The translations under genes and the position numbers were made by a program. A stretch of 64,000 nucleotides of DNA from Acridotheres tristis (Eukaryota > Chordata > Aves > Passeriformes > Sturnidae). Under the pieces are notes generated by a model that saw only the letters and a list, made by a program, of their open reading frames with translations, was not told the DNA's origin and searched no databases. Below, piece by piece: positions 49,101 to 61,218 of this stretch; positions within the stretch are counted from its first letter, which is position 1, and the number at the start of each line of letters is the position of its first letter. The DNA is taken from positions 2,356,001-2,420,000 of the forward strand of contig CM072898.1 in assembly GCA_037013685.1 (NCBI GenBank), written 5' to 3'.

Positions 49101-51261
49101 GAGGGCTCCTGGTGGCTGCAGTGCTGTGCTTCAGCTGAAGAGTCATCACTCTCAAAGTGGTTTACAGGAGCTGGAGGGTTTGGGATGGCAATGAAGGGCT
49201 CCTTGCCACTGCCTGTGCTTAAGGAGCTTCCTTTTGGAGCTTTGGAGTAGTCTCTGTGCAGCTAACACAAAAGCAGTGCCCACAAAACATGGCTAGACAG
49301 TCAGAGGTGAGGTTGGACAGATAAACATCGAGGAAGGGAGCATTTTAAAGATAATTACAAAAGCTTGATCAATCCCAAATTTCAATTAAGAACAAATAGA
49401 ATTATACTGCTGGGCAGTCAGAGATTCCTCTGATCACTTTAAGGCATTACCTAAGGCAATCTATGAATATTCAATGTACCGACCCCTCTTATAATATTGC
49501 AATCATCTGAAAATACAAATCATGGAAGTTTTTATCCTTGAAGAAGGATTTGTGTGACATGATTTTTTTTTCATCTTGATTGACTGGCACACCTTGAACT
49601 CAAGTATTCAGTGGTTAACATTCCTTCATTGTATGTTGATCTTGACTATGCCTTTCTCATCATAGGTTTGATTATTGAAGTAGTTGTGTGAGCCCATGCT
49701 AACCTGGTTTCAGATTATTCCAGTGGGTTTGGATTTTTTTTCCTCTAATAAAACCCCTCATCTGCAGTGTCTGTACAAACCGGCCCTGATGCTCCTTTTT
49801 GTGCAGGGCTGGGGATGCTGGGCTCCACACTGCTTCTGTTCTGTCAGCTGTGGACAAAGAAAGCATTTGACTCCTTGTGTCTTTACACCAAAGCTAGCTT
49901 GTATTTAGCATTAGGCTAAATAAAAATACTCATTCACAGTTCTGTGTAGGCCTATTTTCCAGGCTTTGACCTTTCCCACTGTTCTCCTTCAGACCCTTAC
50001 CAAGAGTCCAGGTCCCTCCTGAAGGACACTGCCCTACACTGCTCAGCTTCCCCAGCAAACTGCACAACTTGCAGACTATCCCTTTATTTATGCATGCCTG
50101 TCTCTTTCAAAATTGTGGCATTCTTGATTGCCACTCAGTATAATTCACTACAATTCTTAGATCCTTTCCTAAAGAACTTCCAGCTAACCAGTTCTCCTCC
50201 ATCTTGTATTTCTGCAGTGGAGTATTTTTGCAGGCTCCTATCGAAATGCACCCTCTTGTTTATGCTAGTTCCCCAGCTTGCTGGCACCATTTGCAATTCT
50301 GATGCTGTCCTCCCACACATTTGCAGTCCTTTCTGGCTGGGGGTCATTTGCAAATGTACTGAGAATACTCTATATCCTATCTTCCAGGTCACAGCCATGT
50401 GGCATTGAGCACAGCTGGCTCAGGACAAATCCCCAGGCAGTGCCTTTGTTTTGTGCATCCTTCCATTTTGAAGAGTAAACAATCAATAACTCCTCCCCAG
50501 CTTAAGTCACCCTGTCTTTCTTGCATCCTCCTACAGAAGTTTAATCTACATTTTATATCCATAGCTTATACAAAAATATGAGAAACAGTGTCAGAGACTT
50601 AGTAGGTTAAGTATGAGATTTGCCCTTCTCCCTTCACCACAAGGTCTGCTACCTTGTTGCAAAATGAAATGATATTGTTTTGATATTATTTTTACATGAC
50701 AGATTCATGCACAGGGTTGTTCATCTCCTTCATGTCCTCCCTGGCCTTACAAATCACTTGTTTATTTGTTTCAGCATTCTCAGCTGCCCTTTCATTCCTC
50801 ACTCTGCCATCCTCCCCCGTGTTCAGCATGGGCACTGTCACTTTCCAATTGTTTTGTGCTTCTCCATGACTTCTCCAAGGTGAATTCCTAGCCCCTGACT
50901 AGTTCTGTGTAATGACCTATGGGTGATTTTCCTGATGCAATCACAGAGACCAGACTAACTCAAGTACCCTTGAAACTCAGTTTGTGTGTTTTCTTTCCCT
51001 TTATGCAGATGGTGATAGTTACTTCATCACAGGTCTTAATTGTTGTCCACCTACTGTGGACCTGTTGATGGAGATTATTGCCCACAAGAAAGCCTTGAAA
51101 TCATTAGCATTCACCTCTGCCATACAGAGGTGTGACACTCCTGGTTTTCCTCCAATTTCCTCAGTTATTAGGGTTCTTAGGTGATTTCTTAGTTGTAGCA
51201 CACTGTGTGATTTCACTGACCTTCCAGCCCACTTTGCACTGTGACCATGCCTGCCCTGGCA
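43127..51261. other. non-coding stretch
   Basis: No ORF over about 112 codons with recognisable content. A tandem duplication of GATCCCCATT lies at about 43239-43260. The segment at about 45350-45480 is AT-rich and complex, of the kind often found in conserved non-coding elements, but conservation cannot be judged from one sequence. An A15-like run lies at 48379-48394. Confidence 0.45.
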
Positions 51262-51446
51262 GGGCTGGGCACGCCAGGTGACACAGCCCAGCTGGCAGCA
51301 CTGCACTGGACCCTGGGCTGGGCACACCAGGTGACACAGCCCAGCTGGCACCACTGCAGTGGACCCTGGGCTGGGCACACCAGGTGACACAGCCCAGCTG
51401 GCACCACTGCAGTGGACCCTGGGGCCAGGGCTGGGCACACCAGGGC
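51262..51446 (+). repeat. 53-bp minisatellite, three full copies plus a partial fourth
   Basis: Copies begin at 51262, 51315 and 51368 (exact 53-bp spacing), with a partial fourth from 51428 after a 7-bp insertion. Copies 2 and 3 are essentially identical; copy 1 differs by a few bases. Each unit contains CACCAGGTGACAC (or CGCCAGGTGACAC), CCCAGCTGG and CACTGCAGTGGACCCT, so two E-box hexamers (CAGGTG and CAGCTG) and a PstI-type palindrome recur every 53 bp. The minus-strand ORFs through it (up to 139 codons, repeating SPGVPSPG-like peptide) are repeat artefacts. Confidence 0.95.
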
Positions 51447-51574
51447 TTTGCTGTCACACCCCTTTGCTGCCCTCCTGCTCCCCCAGGGTTGCTCAGTGAT
51501 CACACAGAAATAACCATGTCTTAAGTCATCTCCATCCCCTGTTCTCAGTCTATACTGAGTTAGTACAAACTAAT

Positions 51575-51710
51575 CCCATCACACAGAGCACTCTGAGCTG
51601 GGAGAGACCCACAGGGACCGTGGAGTCCAGCTCTGAATGGCTCATATGAGAATCAAACCCACAACTTTGGTGTTATGAGCACCATGCTCTGACCAAATGA
51701 GCCGATCTCA
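51575..51710 (-). mobile_element. TguSINE1-type SINE (tRNA-Ile head, CR1-like tail)
   Basis: On the minus strand the head reads GGCTCATTTGGTCAGAGC, then ATGGTGCTCATAACACC, then GTGGGTTTGATTCTCATATG. This is a clear tRNA-Ile-derived sequence with polymerase III A-box and B-box positions preserved; the anticodon position carries CAT instead of the usual AAT. It is followed by GAGCTGGACTCCACGGTCC and CTGTGGGTCTCTCCCAGCTC, matching the 3' end of CR1 LINEs, which mobilise this SINE. The element is therefore a non-autonomous retrotransposon, not a functional tRNA gene. This family is known from zebra finch and other passerines and is the best taxonomic clue in the window. Ends are approximate, and no target-site duplication was confirmed. 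Confidence 0.8.
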
Positions 51711-54700
51711 GATGACCTGGCCTTCATGTTTCTTTTGGGAGGCAGAAGGCTCCTGGTGAATGTCACAGACATCCCTTGTCCTCCTGCTGAGCTGCTCTGT
51801 TGAGCTGTGTCACACGCAGCCGTGTGCGGCGCAGCCCAAGCACCACAGCTGGGAGGAAATTGCAGACAATAAAATTCCTCTGGCCCGGCCAGTCATTGTG
51901 ATATATGAAAGAATTGTGTTAATTTATATAAAGTGGCTTTTGCTAAGGCTGCTTCTACTTGAATTTGATTTTGAAAAGGAGGAATTATTCTCCCTCCTTA
52001 ATGGAGACTTTGTAATGCTTATTGTGTTCTTCGTTCAGGTCACTCGGTACCTGAAGCATCCCACTGCTTTTCTCCTGCAGATAAAATGGTGCCTTTTGTT
52101 TCCCTTTGTTCAGGCTTGACCTCTCCTCTTGCCCTGCCATCCACATCTCTGTGATGTCTCAATTTTTGTGGGCTTAACCAGTGCACGAGGAAGCCTTTGT
52201 GGAAGATTTAAAGGAGACCATCTTGTAGGTCCTGACATTCCCCCTTCTAGTTTCAGCCCCTGGCCTCTCCCAACTCCAGCAGGATCCTTCCTCCAGTGTC
52301 ACAGTTCGGTCTGATTCATCTTCCTTCCAGCAAATTTGCCATGGTAGGCTCCTAATCCTCTGGTTGGGGAACTTGCATTTCCCAGAGGGCACAGGACTCA
52401 CAGGACGCTAGCTTTCCTGGCCAGCTGACGTGCTCTCCTGTCTGCTACTCAGTGCCTGAGCTGGAAAAATCTAACAAATCTTTTACAACTAATAAGGCAC
52501 TGCTACCCTCACCTGCTTTTCTCCCAGTACTTCTTTTGTATCTTCCCTTACTTACAAACCTGACACCTCATTTTCTTTCTCATCATTCTTCTCATGCTTG
52601 TCACTTGCTCATTTTAAGACTTCCCTGCACCTGGTAGATCTGGTAAATGAGAATAGGATTGATAATGATTAGATAAATTTCTGTGTGAAGACAGGGTTAG
52701 AAGGTCAAGATTAGCTAGTTCTGAAGAAAACTAGTCCGAGTTGATATATAAATCAGAATTTCAAGTCAAATTCCTTCCTATTTGCTGCTTTAAAAAATAA
52801 AAGGTCATGGAAATATTAAATTGACAAGAGAAAGACAACAGTTCAAAAACTAGTAAGTTTTTAAACCTACATCATGAGTGCCTGGAACTTGCTACTTTTT
52901 GTCTATCAACATACAGTAATGTTCATGGGAAAAGGTATTTATTTATGTGGCTCATAAGAATTCATACAATTAGAGAAGATTTACTTAATAGCAGAAATTT
53001 GTAAGACATATGCTTAAAGTATACTTAGAGTGTGTGTTCTCTGAAATAACCCCCCCGAGGAGAGAGTTTGTTACAAATCCACAGCAGGCAGCAGCTCCCC
53101 AGCAGCCAGCTGAGTTTCCTGCTCAGGAAAGATTTCAGGAGCATTTTAGACAGTGTGGTTGCACATGGTTGCTTACAGGATGGGTCAAGTGGCATCTCTG
53201 TTTCAGAAAAGTTTGATGAGATCTCTTCATGAGAACACACAGTTAGTTGGACTTTAGTTTTCTACAATATTCAAATACAGATATAAATACACAGAATATG
53301 GCTCTGAAGGAGTTTGTGCTCTTGGCATTCCCAGGGCACAGCACAGAGCCCTTCTGCATGGGAGACATCATACCTGGCAGACCTCTACTGATCCCAAAAT
53401 ATCTCTCTCCCTGATATATATGCACATGTATATGGATATACAAGCACCCTAACAAGCCTTTTTTGAATATTAAAGACCAATATTTTTGTCATTATTTTGC
53501 TTTTCATTACCTTTTTAAGCCGATGTTAGGCAACAAATTAGACTCAAAACCAACCACAAAGAGCTGTTCCTGGCTGAGGTATTTGATTGAAAATAACCAC
53601 AACTATGGCAGCAATAGTATTGGTATTGGCAATAGAGTTATAAAACCAAGCTCGTCTCCAGAGGGCTCTATATACTGAATGATCTAAGACTTGTACATCT
53701 TTTGTCATGCAGCAAAACACCAGCATAACTCACTTACCACAGACAGGCTAGGGTAGACAGTGTGAGTCAGTCCCCAAAAGTTGAAATGCTCTCTCATCAG
53801 CTGCAGCAAACAGCTGCTGGTGGCTGTGATTTGTGGCCCTTCCACTCCCTGGGTGACACAGGCAGGGACATCCCACCTGAGGCCAGTGAAGGTAGCCACA
53901 GGCACAGCTGGGGTGGAGGGCTGTGAAGTCACCCTGCAGGACTGCTGGTTAGCAGGGCTGCTGCTCCACAGCCTGAGCTTTGTCCCCCTTGCAGCAGTAC
54001 AGCCAGCCTGGGGTTTGGCTGTGCATGCATCCACATCAATAATGCTGGAGGAAGAGGTATTACTGTAAGCCTTTGATAAATAGCTACAGCAAATAAGGGG
54101 CAGATAAGATGCTGTAATAAAAAGACAAATAGGTTACATGAGATAAGCTAGGAAGAAAACAAGTTAGATAGCTTTATAAATCACATCAAGGAGTTATGAG
54201 ACATACAAGTTTGATCTTTGCTAGAGAGGCTAATGGGGAAGTATGAGCAATATCTGCAGACAGGAGAGCTGGATACTGGTAAATGAGAGATGTTTACAGG
54301 ATTACAGGAAAGTATTACCTTTCTATCATTACACTATTTAGATCTGGCAGCTTAGGTAGATTGGAACTCAAATCTATCCTGCTTTCATCAATGACTTTAG
54401 CTAAAAGAAAGCAAAAATGTTCACAAAGGCTTCGAGGTCTCTGCAGAAACTGCAAGTGATGTCAGTAGTCCTGGGAGCAGATCCAGTATTTTGTTTGCCT
54501 TTGCTGTTGAAGCTCCATGTGCTTCTTGGTCCCTCTCAGCCTGGGATCACACCTCACACCATCAGGAAGCAGGGTCAGGGATTTCATCCAGTGCCAAGCC
54601 AAAGGATGTACTGCACAGCTCCATCCATATGGCAGCAGAATAGAAATCTTGGTAGGATCCTTTTTTGTAGGGATGTGGGGGCAGGTGAGCCATGAGCCAA

Positions 54701-56860
54701 GTGGGGGTGTTGTCAGATTTCTGAAAGTCCCTCTGGAGCTGATGTGCTTCATCCCTTTTTATAATCTCCTTGAGCTAAATGACACATTGATATACTGTCT
54801 AGGATAAATAGTGTTTTCCAGACATTACCAGACAGTGGGGACTTTTTCAATGATCCTTTGTCACCGTTTAAGATCAAAAAGGTTTGTAACCAGTGAAATG
54901 GGAGGAAGAAAAAGCTTCTTGATATTGCAGTGAGTGTTTAAGTATCCTATTGTTTAGTTAACATGTTTTGACAGATTTGGTTTCAAGATGCATAAAAGTG
55001 TAAAAAACCACTGTTATATAACCCTCATCAGTCAAGGATTGAAATTTAGATTTACTTCTTACTGAATAGAGCTACTGTGTTCTACCATGGAGCTAGTGAA
55101 AATGCATAGCCATGACAGTGCTTGGATTTAAAACACAATATACCAGGTGGACTTGCATGGAGTGATCAGAATACTAAGTGTCACTGGTGGTTTGCAATGA
55201 GCCTCAGAGATTATTTGTTTTAGGAAGAAAGATGAGCAGGCTTGCTGTAAAAGTGTGAGGAATCTGTGATTGGGGTACACATGGTAGACAGGCCAAACAT
55301 CTTTCACTGTGATGAAGTGGTATCAGACACTGAAGTCGGATTGCTTGTTCTGGTGATGCTGTTGCTCCCTGCGTGCCATGGCAAGTTAATCTGGTTCAGC
55401 AGTAGCTAGGGGATGAATTTTGGCATTTGGAGTATGTTTTATCACCTGTTCCCCTTCTCTGATTTCTCTATTTGAAGTAGGGTTTGTGTGTGAGAACAGT
55501 CCCTCTGAGCTTTGATCTGCTTCAGGGTTTGCCCTAATGTCACTGTAATCTCTACCACTCAGACCAGAATGCTTTAAAACAGAGCACGGCACAATCTTCA
55601 CCAATTTTGAGCTGGATTTGTGCTGCTGTTTGATTTTCCACATTCTGCAAGTTTCCACATGACCTGTACCTAGTAAAACCTGCTGTTTTAGGGCTTCAGA
55701 GGGGAGTCTCAGGGGACCCTGCTGATGACTGAAACTCCAGCTTCTGATCTGGTCGTTGCCTTGCTCCCAGCAAAGCAAAGGTGATGTGCAAGCATGCCAT
55801 GTAAACATGGCACTTGCAAAGGAATTCACCATTTTGAGCCTTTCCCATGCAGTACAGACTTCCTAGCCTACAATGAGGAGAAACAACAGCACAGTGCTAA
55901 ACAATAATGTTTGTAAAATGGCAGGTTTTTTGGCTAACCAGGCTTCCCAGTGCTGTCCCTCCTTGCTGGCAGCAGTATCTTCTGGAAGGTTGGCCAGCCT
56001 TGGCTGCAGGGAATGCCTCTGGAATACACACTTGGCAGAAAACCCTCCTGGGAAAAGCAGGCACAGGCACCGATTTGGATGGAGTTTCACTTGTTTACAC
56101 TTGAACTGAGCTCGATCCCCAACTCTGCAGTAGTATTTGGATTCCTGGTGCTTTGCTGCATTTGCCATTGGCTCAGGCCACCTACACACAGAGGCAATGC
56201 TGCAGCTCCTCAGGGCTTACAGCAATCTTGTTAGTTAGGGTTTTGTACAGGGCTTGCCTTTTTTCCCCCAAAATGTACTTAAACAAGTAGTAGCACTATG
56301 CTCTGCTTTTTTACTGAGCCAGTAGCAAAGGAACTAAGCACAACAAGAACAGCAGGAGAAATACAGCAAAGATGTGGGGATTAAACAACAGGCATCTTCT
56401 CATTTTATCAGCAAAGCTTTTACTGAAATATCTTTACAGAAAGAATTTGAATGGTTCTAGCTCTACACAGAGTGACACTAAAAGTAAATGCAAAATTTTA
56501 AGCATTGTAAAATCTCTGTTCCTGGACTACTTCAGCTCTCTGGCAATAGGCAAGAATCTACATTTTCTCTTGTTTGCAAGGCTGTTGCCGTGGTTTGGGT
56601 AAAAGGGGAATGATCCTGATGGATGGAGGCAGGATTGCCACTGGTGTGCTGTAAGTCCTCTTGTAGCTGCTAATGAAGAGGTGCTTGCTGCTGTTTTTTG
56701 TAACCAAGAAGGATGAGAGCTCCCCGAGGCTCTGATTCTTGTGCTCCTGGCCATCCATAACTCTTGGTGTAGCAGCATGACATAAGCAAGAGAATTAAAA
56801 GGAAAAAACATTGGTTGTCTATAAGCATCTTTGAAAAATTGATCCAATAAAATGTTCAAT
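51711..56860. other. non-coding stretch
   Basis: ORFs reach 148 codons (55386-55832, minus strand), but none is recognisable and none has coherent splice flanks. No RNA gene or mobile element is recognised. Confidence 0.5.
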
Positions 56861-56903
56861 GAATATATTCACAAGTAATCTTGAATATATTCACAAGTAA
56901 TCT
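56861..56903 (+). repeat. 22-bp tandem duplication
   Basis: GAATATATTCACAAGTAATC plus TT is followed directly by a second copy. The first ten bases of each copy, GAATATATTC, are themselves a perfect palindrome. This looks like a recent local duplication. Confidence 0.95.
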
Positions 56904-59900
56904 ATGCAGCTCTATGAGCTGAAAATAAATATGGGAAAGAGGAAGGTCAATTATTATATACCTTGTTCCAAATAAATCAACTAAGTTGTCAGATCAATTA
57001 TTTGTCAAATATGGATTGAACAATTTTTGGTTTCCTCTAGTAGTATGTCAAAGAACTGCATAATTAGCATTAGCTTGGCTCACCAGTGATGTTGACTTGG
57101 CCTTGAAGTTCTATAGGTCACCTTATTAAGCTGCTCAGAGTCTTCATGAATTTGTTTGTCTGGTTTGGCTGTGCATTGCTAGATGTCCAAATGGATGTTT
57201 GTCATTGCTGGGTTTGCTCCTGAAGAGTTTGATTTTGCCTTCTGCCCTTGGCAGATCCTTCACAGCAAAGTGCTGTGAGTATCTTCTCATTTGCTTCCAT
57301 TTACTGTAGCTGATGCCTTGAAGATCTCTGTTCCTTTGTCTCCTTTTTACCCTATTTGATTCACTTATTGACCTGTAAATGTCCCTGGGGACTTAGAAAT
57401 CTTGCCTAGATGGATCAGTGACTCATTATTAATAGAAATACCTTTTGAGAACTCATTTGTATGTTTTGCTGGTAGGTTCTCCTCTATTCTTAAGAGTTCA
57501 TGTCTGCTCTAATTTGAGAAAAGACTTTGATTCTTAATATTGTACTCAGTACTGAGATGCTAACTGACAGCGTCTCTTTGCTTTTCTTCCCATTTTAATA
57601 TACACAGCATTTAAGGCCAAATCAGGAAAAATAACTCATTGACTGTTTAACCAATGACTTTAGTAGAAGCTTTGTCAAAAGAAGATAAAAGGTTTGGGCC
57701 AGTTACCAGTTTCAGTGCTACAGAAATACTGGAAGACATCTCACTGTATATCTCATACCTTAGAGAGCATGATGGAGGACAAAAGACTGCCAAAAGGACA
57801 AGACACCAGCAAGTTTCACGAGAAGATGTGCAAAAGAGGCTGCAGGATATGGGAAGGGAGGATATACAGATTTGGGAAGGAAGATCCGAGTACAGAAGTA
57901 GAAAGGAGACTTTGAACAAATGGAAAATCTCTCTAATTCCCAGCACCCACAGTATCATCTTCAGAGGCAGTTTCTCATTTCAGTTGGCTTTCTCAGAACT
58001 TAGAGTCATGTACATGTAATATTTGATGACTTAGGCAGAAATAGGTCTATTTTCAAAGCTGATCTTTGCATTACATATTGAATCCATTATAGATTCTCTT
58101 CTACTTTAATGAAAAGCCTGCATGAATGGCTTAAAAAATGAAAAGAACTTACATCATAAATCGGACTGAGGCACTTGCTTGAGATTAGCATGAATATGTA
58201 AAAACTTCTCCAATCAAATAAATGGTAATAGTAGAACTATTCTAATATCTCAGCATAAGTAAAAGAGATGTAAGTGCACTCTGCAGTCTGTGGCATTTTG
58301 TGCATCTTTGTCAGAGGTAATATTTCCATAATATTTAAAGGGCATGTCTTTTCATGCAGGGATGCAGTCTGACGTGAGAGCAAGTCCTGATGAAGCTGAG
58401 TACTTGGATCAAGAATTTATGGCTGGTGTTAAAAAACATTTTAAAAAGTAGTCCTTCTATGGAAGAGCTATGGAACTAAGATGTACATGAAGCTCTCCAT
58501 GACTCATAAGCAAATGCATGGAAGTACGTGCTGTAGTGTGCTGTATCCTCACAAGGAACTGCTCAAAGGATGCCTCACAACAGTAGAGGGGATAAAAAAG
58601 TGGCAAAATCCTGCTCTTGGGCAGCTTTTTCACTCCAGACTATGGCTCTACATTGCAGTTTTCAGCCATGAAAGGGAATGATCACCAAGCAGAATGAAAT
58701 AATTGGGTCAGAACTGTGATTACAGTGTATTTCTGTTTTGCTAGTTAAGCTAGTATTTTATCCAAAAGATTTAAGAATTTTGGATTGGTAACAGAAATGA
58801 AGGGACAGAATGAGAACAGCAAACAAATTAAACTTGGAGCCACTCTATTTTTCTGTTTTATTTTCTTTCCTAGGGTCTGCTGGGCAGTACATGCCTTGTT
58901 GACACTCCTATAACCAATAGCACATTTTCTGTGCTTGATAAGGGAACAAGTCTTTTCCACTTACCTGGGAGAAGAGCACACTCAAAGTAAAACTATAATT
59001 TATTTACAGAACAAATGGGAAGGTACTTAGAGAAGATCAAGTATGCAGAATGAAATGCCAAGGTTTTCTTTTACATCACAGATGGAAGTGATTTGCTGTC
59101 ATCCCTCATTTGGAAGATCCTCATCATTGTGTATGTTCTAACCCATTCATCCTCGTGCAGAATATCCAGGCCTCTGTGTGCTGGGTTGTCATGGGTACCT
59201 GTTTGTATCCATGAACTCTGCTCAGATGGAGCCTAAACAATCACATACCTACACAGAGAAACATTCTCTTTTTATCAGAAGAGCTGAATTTAGGTTCACA
59301 CTTCTCTCTATCTCTCCACAGAAGCTTGTTTACTCAAAAGCAGCAAAATATAAAACATTCACAAAAACGTCAGCATAGCTGCAGCTTTGGAGCGGGGCTG
59401 GGGGAAAGGATGGTTTTTTTTCCCAGAGGAAGGGTGGGATGACTGTTTTGGTCACATGACTTTGGAGAAATGAAGGACCTTTTGAAAATGTTGGGGTTTG
59501 GCCCTGCCTGTCAACTGTTCCAGCATTTGTGGTTGTAGCCAAAGGACTGAGTGAGTGCCTACCACCAGCTGCCATCTCCTCTTCCCCTCCTAGGAGCAGG
59601 GGAAGCAGCAGATTGGAAGTAAATCACCACAAAATGCAGCATCAAGTAAGGATTCAAGCTTTCTGCCCCCTGTTCCACCCACTCTAGAGATATTTCCCAG
59701 CCCATGGCCCATGGGTTCCCAATTTTGATGGAAAACACAGGCTGATTTTGAAATGTGACAGCGATTCAGAAGGAGGGAGGAGAGACTGCCAGATGGCTCT
59801 GCTTTGCACCTTCTCCAGTTTGCAGGATAACACTTAGTGATTTGCCATAAATTTATCATTTTCTTCTGTGCTGTGGAATGAAACTAAACTTTTGGCCTCT

Positions 59901-61189
59901 TGGCTCCATCTTTCCACATAAGACCAAGATGATGCAGTATTCTGGAGGGAGGAGGAAGAATATCTGCTCTTGTATATTCAAAGGGAATAAATGGGGGGCG
60001 TGCTATGGAAGGAAGGAGATGCAGCTCATGAAGAAAATAACCAGCAGAGCTGGAATCACCCCCACACTGCCCACAGTGAGTGCCACACATCTCATTCCTC
60101 TGAGAATCTGCCTGGAGGTGTCTTAGATCCACGAGACCAGAAGGAACTGTTTATTGACGTGATCATAACCTAAGGTGGAATTACAGCCTGAATCGATGAA
60201 CCTTTGGAGGTATATTACTTGTTACTGTACAAATCCAAATGACACTTTCTTTGCTAATTATCTTTGGTCTCTTCCTGCTGGTGCAGCAGAAAATGGTGAA
60301 GCAATTCCACTGGGGCATGGTGGGCCACTAATCTTCACATGGAGTGACAGCAGGATGTGCTGTGCTTTCAGATCTGTGTTTCAGTGTCCTCCTTTGTCCT
60401 TCTTCTGGCCTCTCTTCAGAGCTTCCATGGAGAAAATTTTAACCATGTTTTAATTCACTTTCACACTGTAACTAGTAGGAGTGTGATAATATCACATTAC
60501 ATGATTATTTTTGGTAGTTGCTACCAGGGACTAAAGACTAACAAGACTATAAATACCCATTGCATGACCTTAATACAATCCTTCTAGTTTATGAAAATGT
60601 CAGTTTTCTTTCATGATCATTTTAAGAAATATAGCACATAGAGCAGAAACTTGCAGTTGGGAGCTCTGATTTTTTTAAATCTCAAGAGAGAACTCAGTAC
60701 AGAAAACTTGTCAATAGGAGAGGTTTGGAGCATGTGTCAACATTTGCAGAGAAACTAAGTTTATGCATGTCATTTCCATATTCTGATTGAATTCTCAACC
60801 AAGCTTTTAAAATTACAGTCCTAAAATTTGCAGTGATGTTTAGTCTCTTCTAGGTTCAAATCAAGTCATGGGCATACACTGTGCTATTTAGCAGGATAGT
60901 GTGGCTCTGTCATCCACACCCAGAATGAAGAGCTTCCTACAGCTTGTCCCCCTCCATTTTGTGTCTGCTGCCAGCAGAAATCTTCTTGTGTAACTGTTGA
61001 CAGGAGGAGTTCAGCCCATGTTGGTCATCATCTCCATCACTGTCCTGCTGCAGCTGAGGAAAGATTCACATCCCTACATACCCCCATGCAACCACCCCTA
61101 TTTCACTTCCAAGCAGTTACACCCAAATCCTACAGGTCCTTGTGTCTCCCCTGTCTGTGCCTTCCCCGTTGTTTTGGTGCCTATGCAGC
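56904..61189. other. non-coding stretch
   Basis: The largest ORF (57654-58019, 121 codons) is not recognisable. Otherwise AT-rich single-copy DNA with no visible element. Confidence 0.5.
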
Positions 61190-61218
61190 AGCACAGCACA
61201 GCACAGCACAGCACAGCA
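61189..61218 (+). repeat. (CACAG)n pentanucleotide microsatellite
   Basis: About six perfect AGCAC/CACAG units. A short pentamer array without any associated element. Confidence 0.93.

Noticed and set aside
51262..51446. CRISPR-like array
   Set aside because: Repeats are contiguous 53-bp units without unique spacers, in a vertebrate genome: a minisatellite.
51630..51710. Functional tRNA-Ile gene on the minus strand
   Set aside because: Stem mismatches, an altered anticodon and a fused CR1-like tail show it is a SINE head rather than a tRNA gene.
55386..55832. 148-codon minus-strand ORF
   Set aside because: No recognisable motif or family, and no exon-like boundaries.
57654..58019. 121-codon plus-strand ORF, Lys/Glu-rich
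   Set aside because: No recognisable domain, no splice flanks, and a second frame is open over the same stretch.
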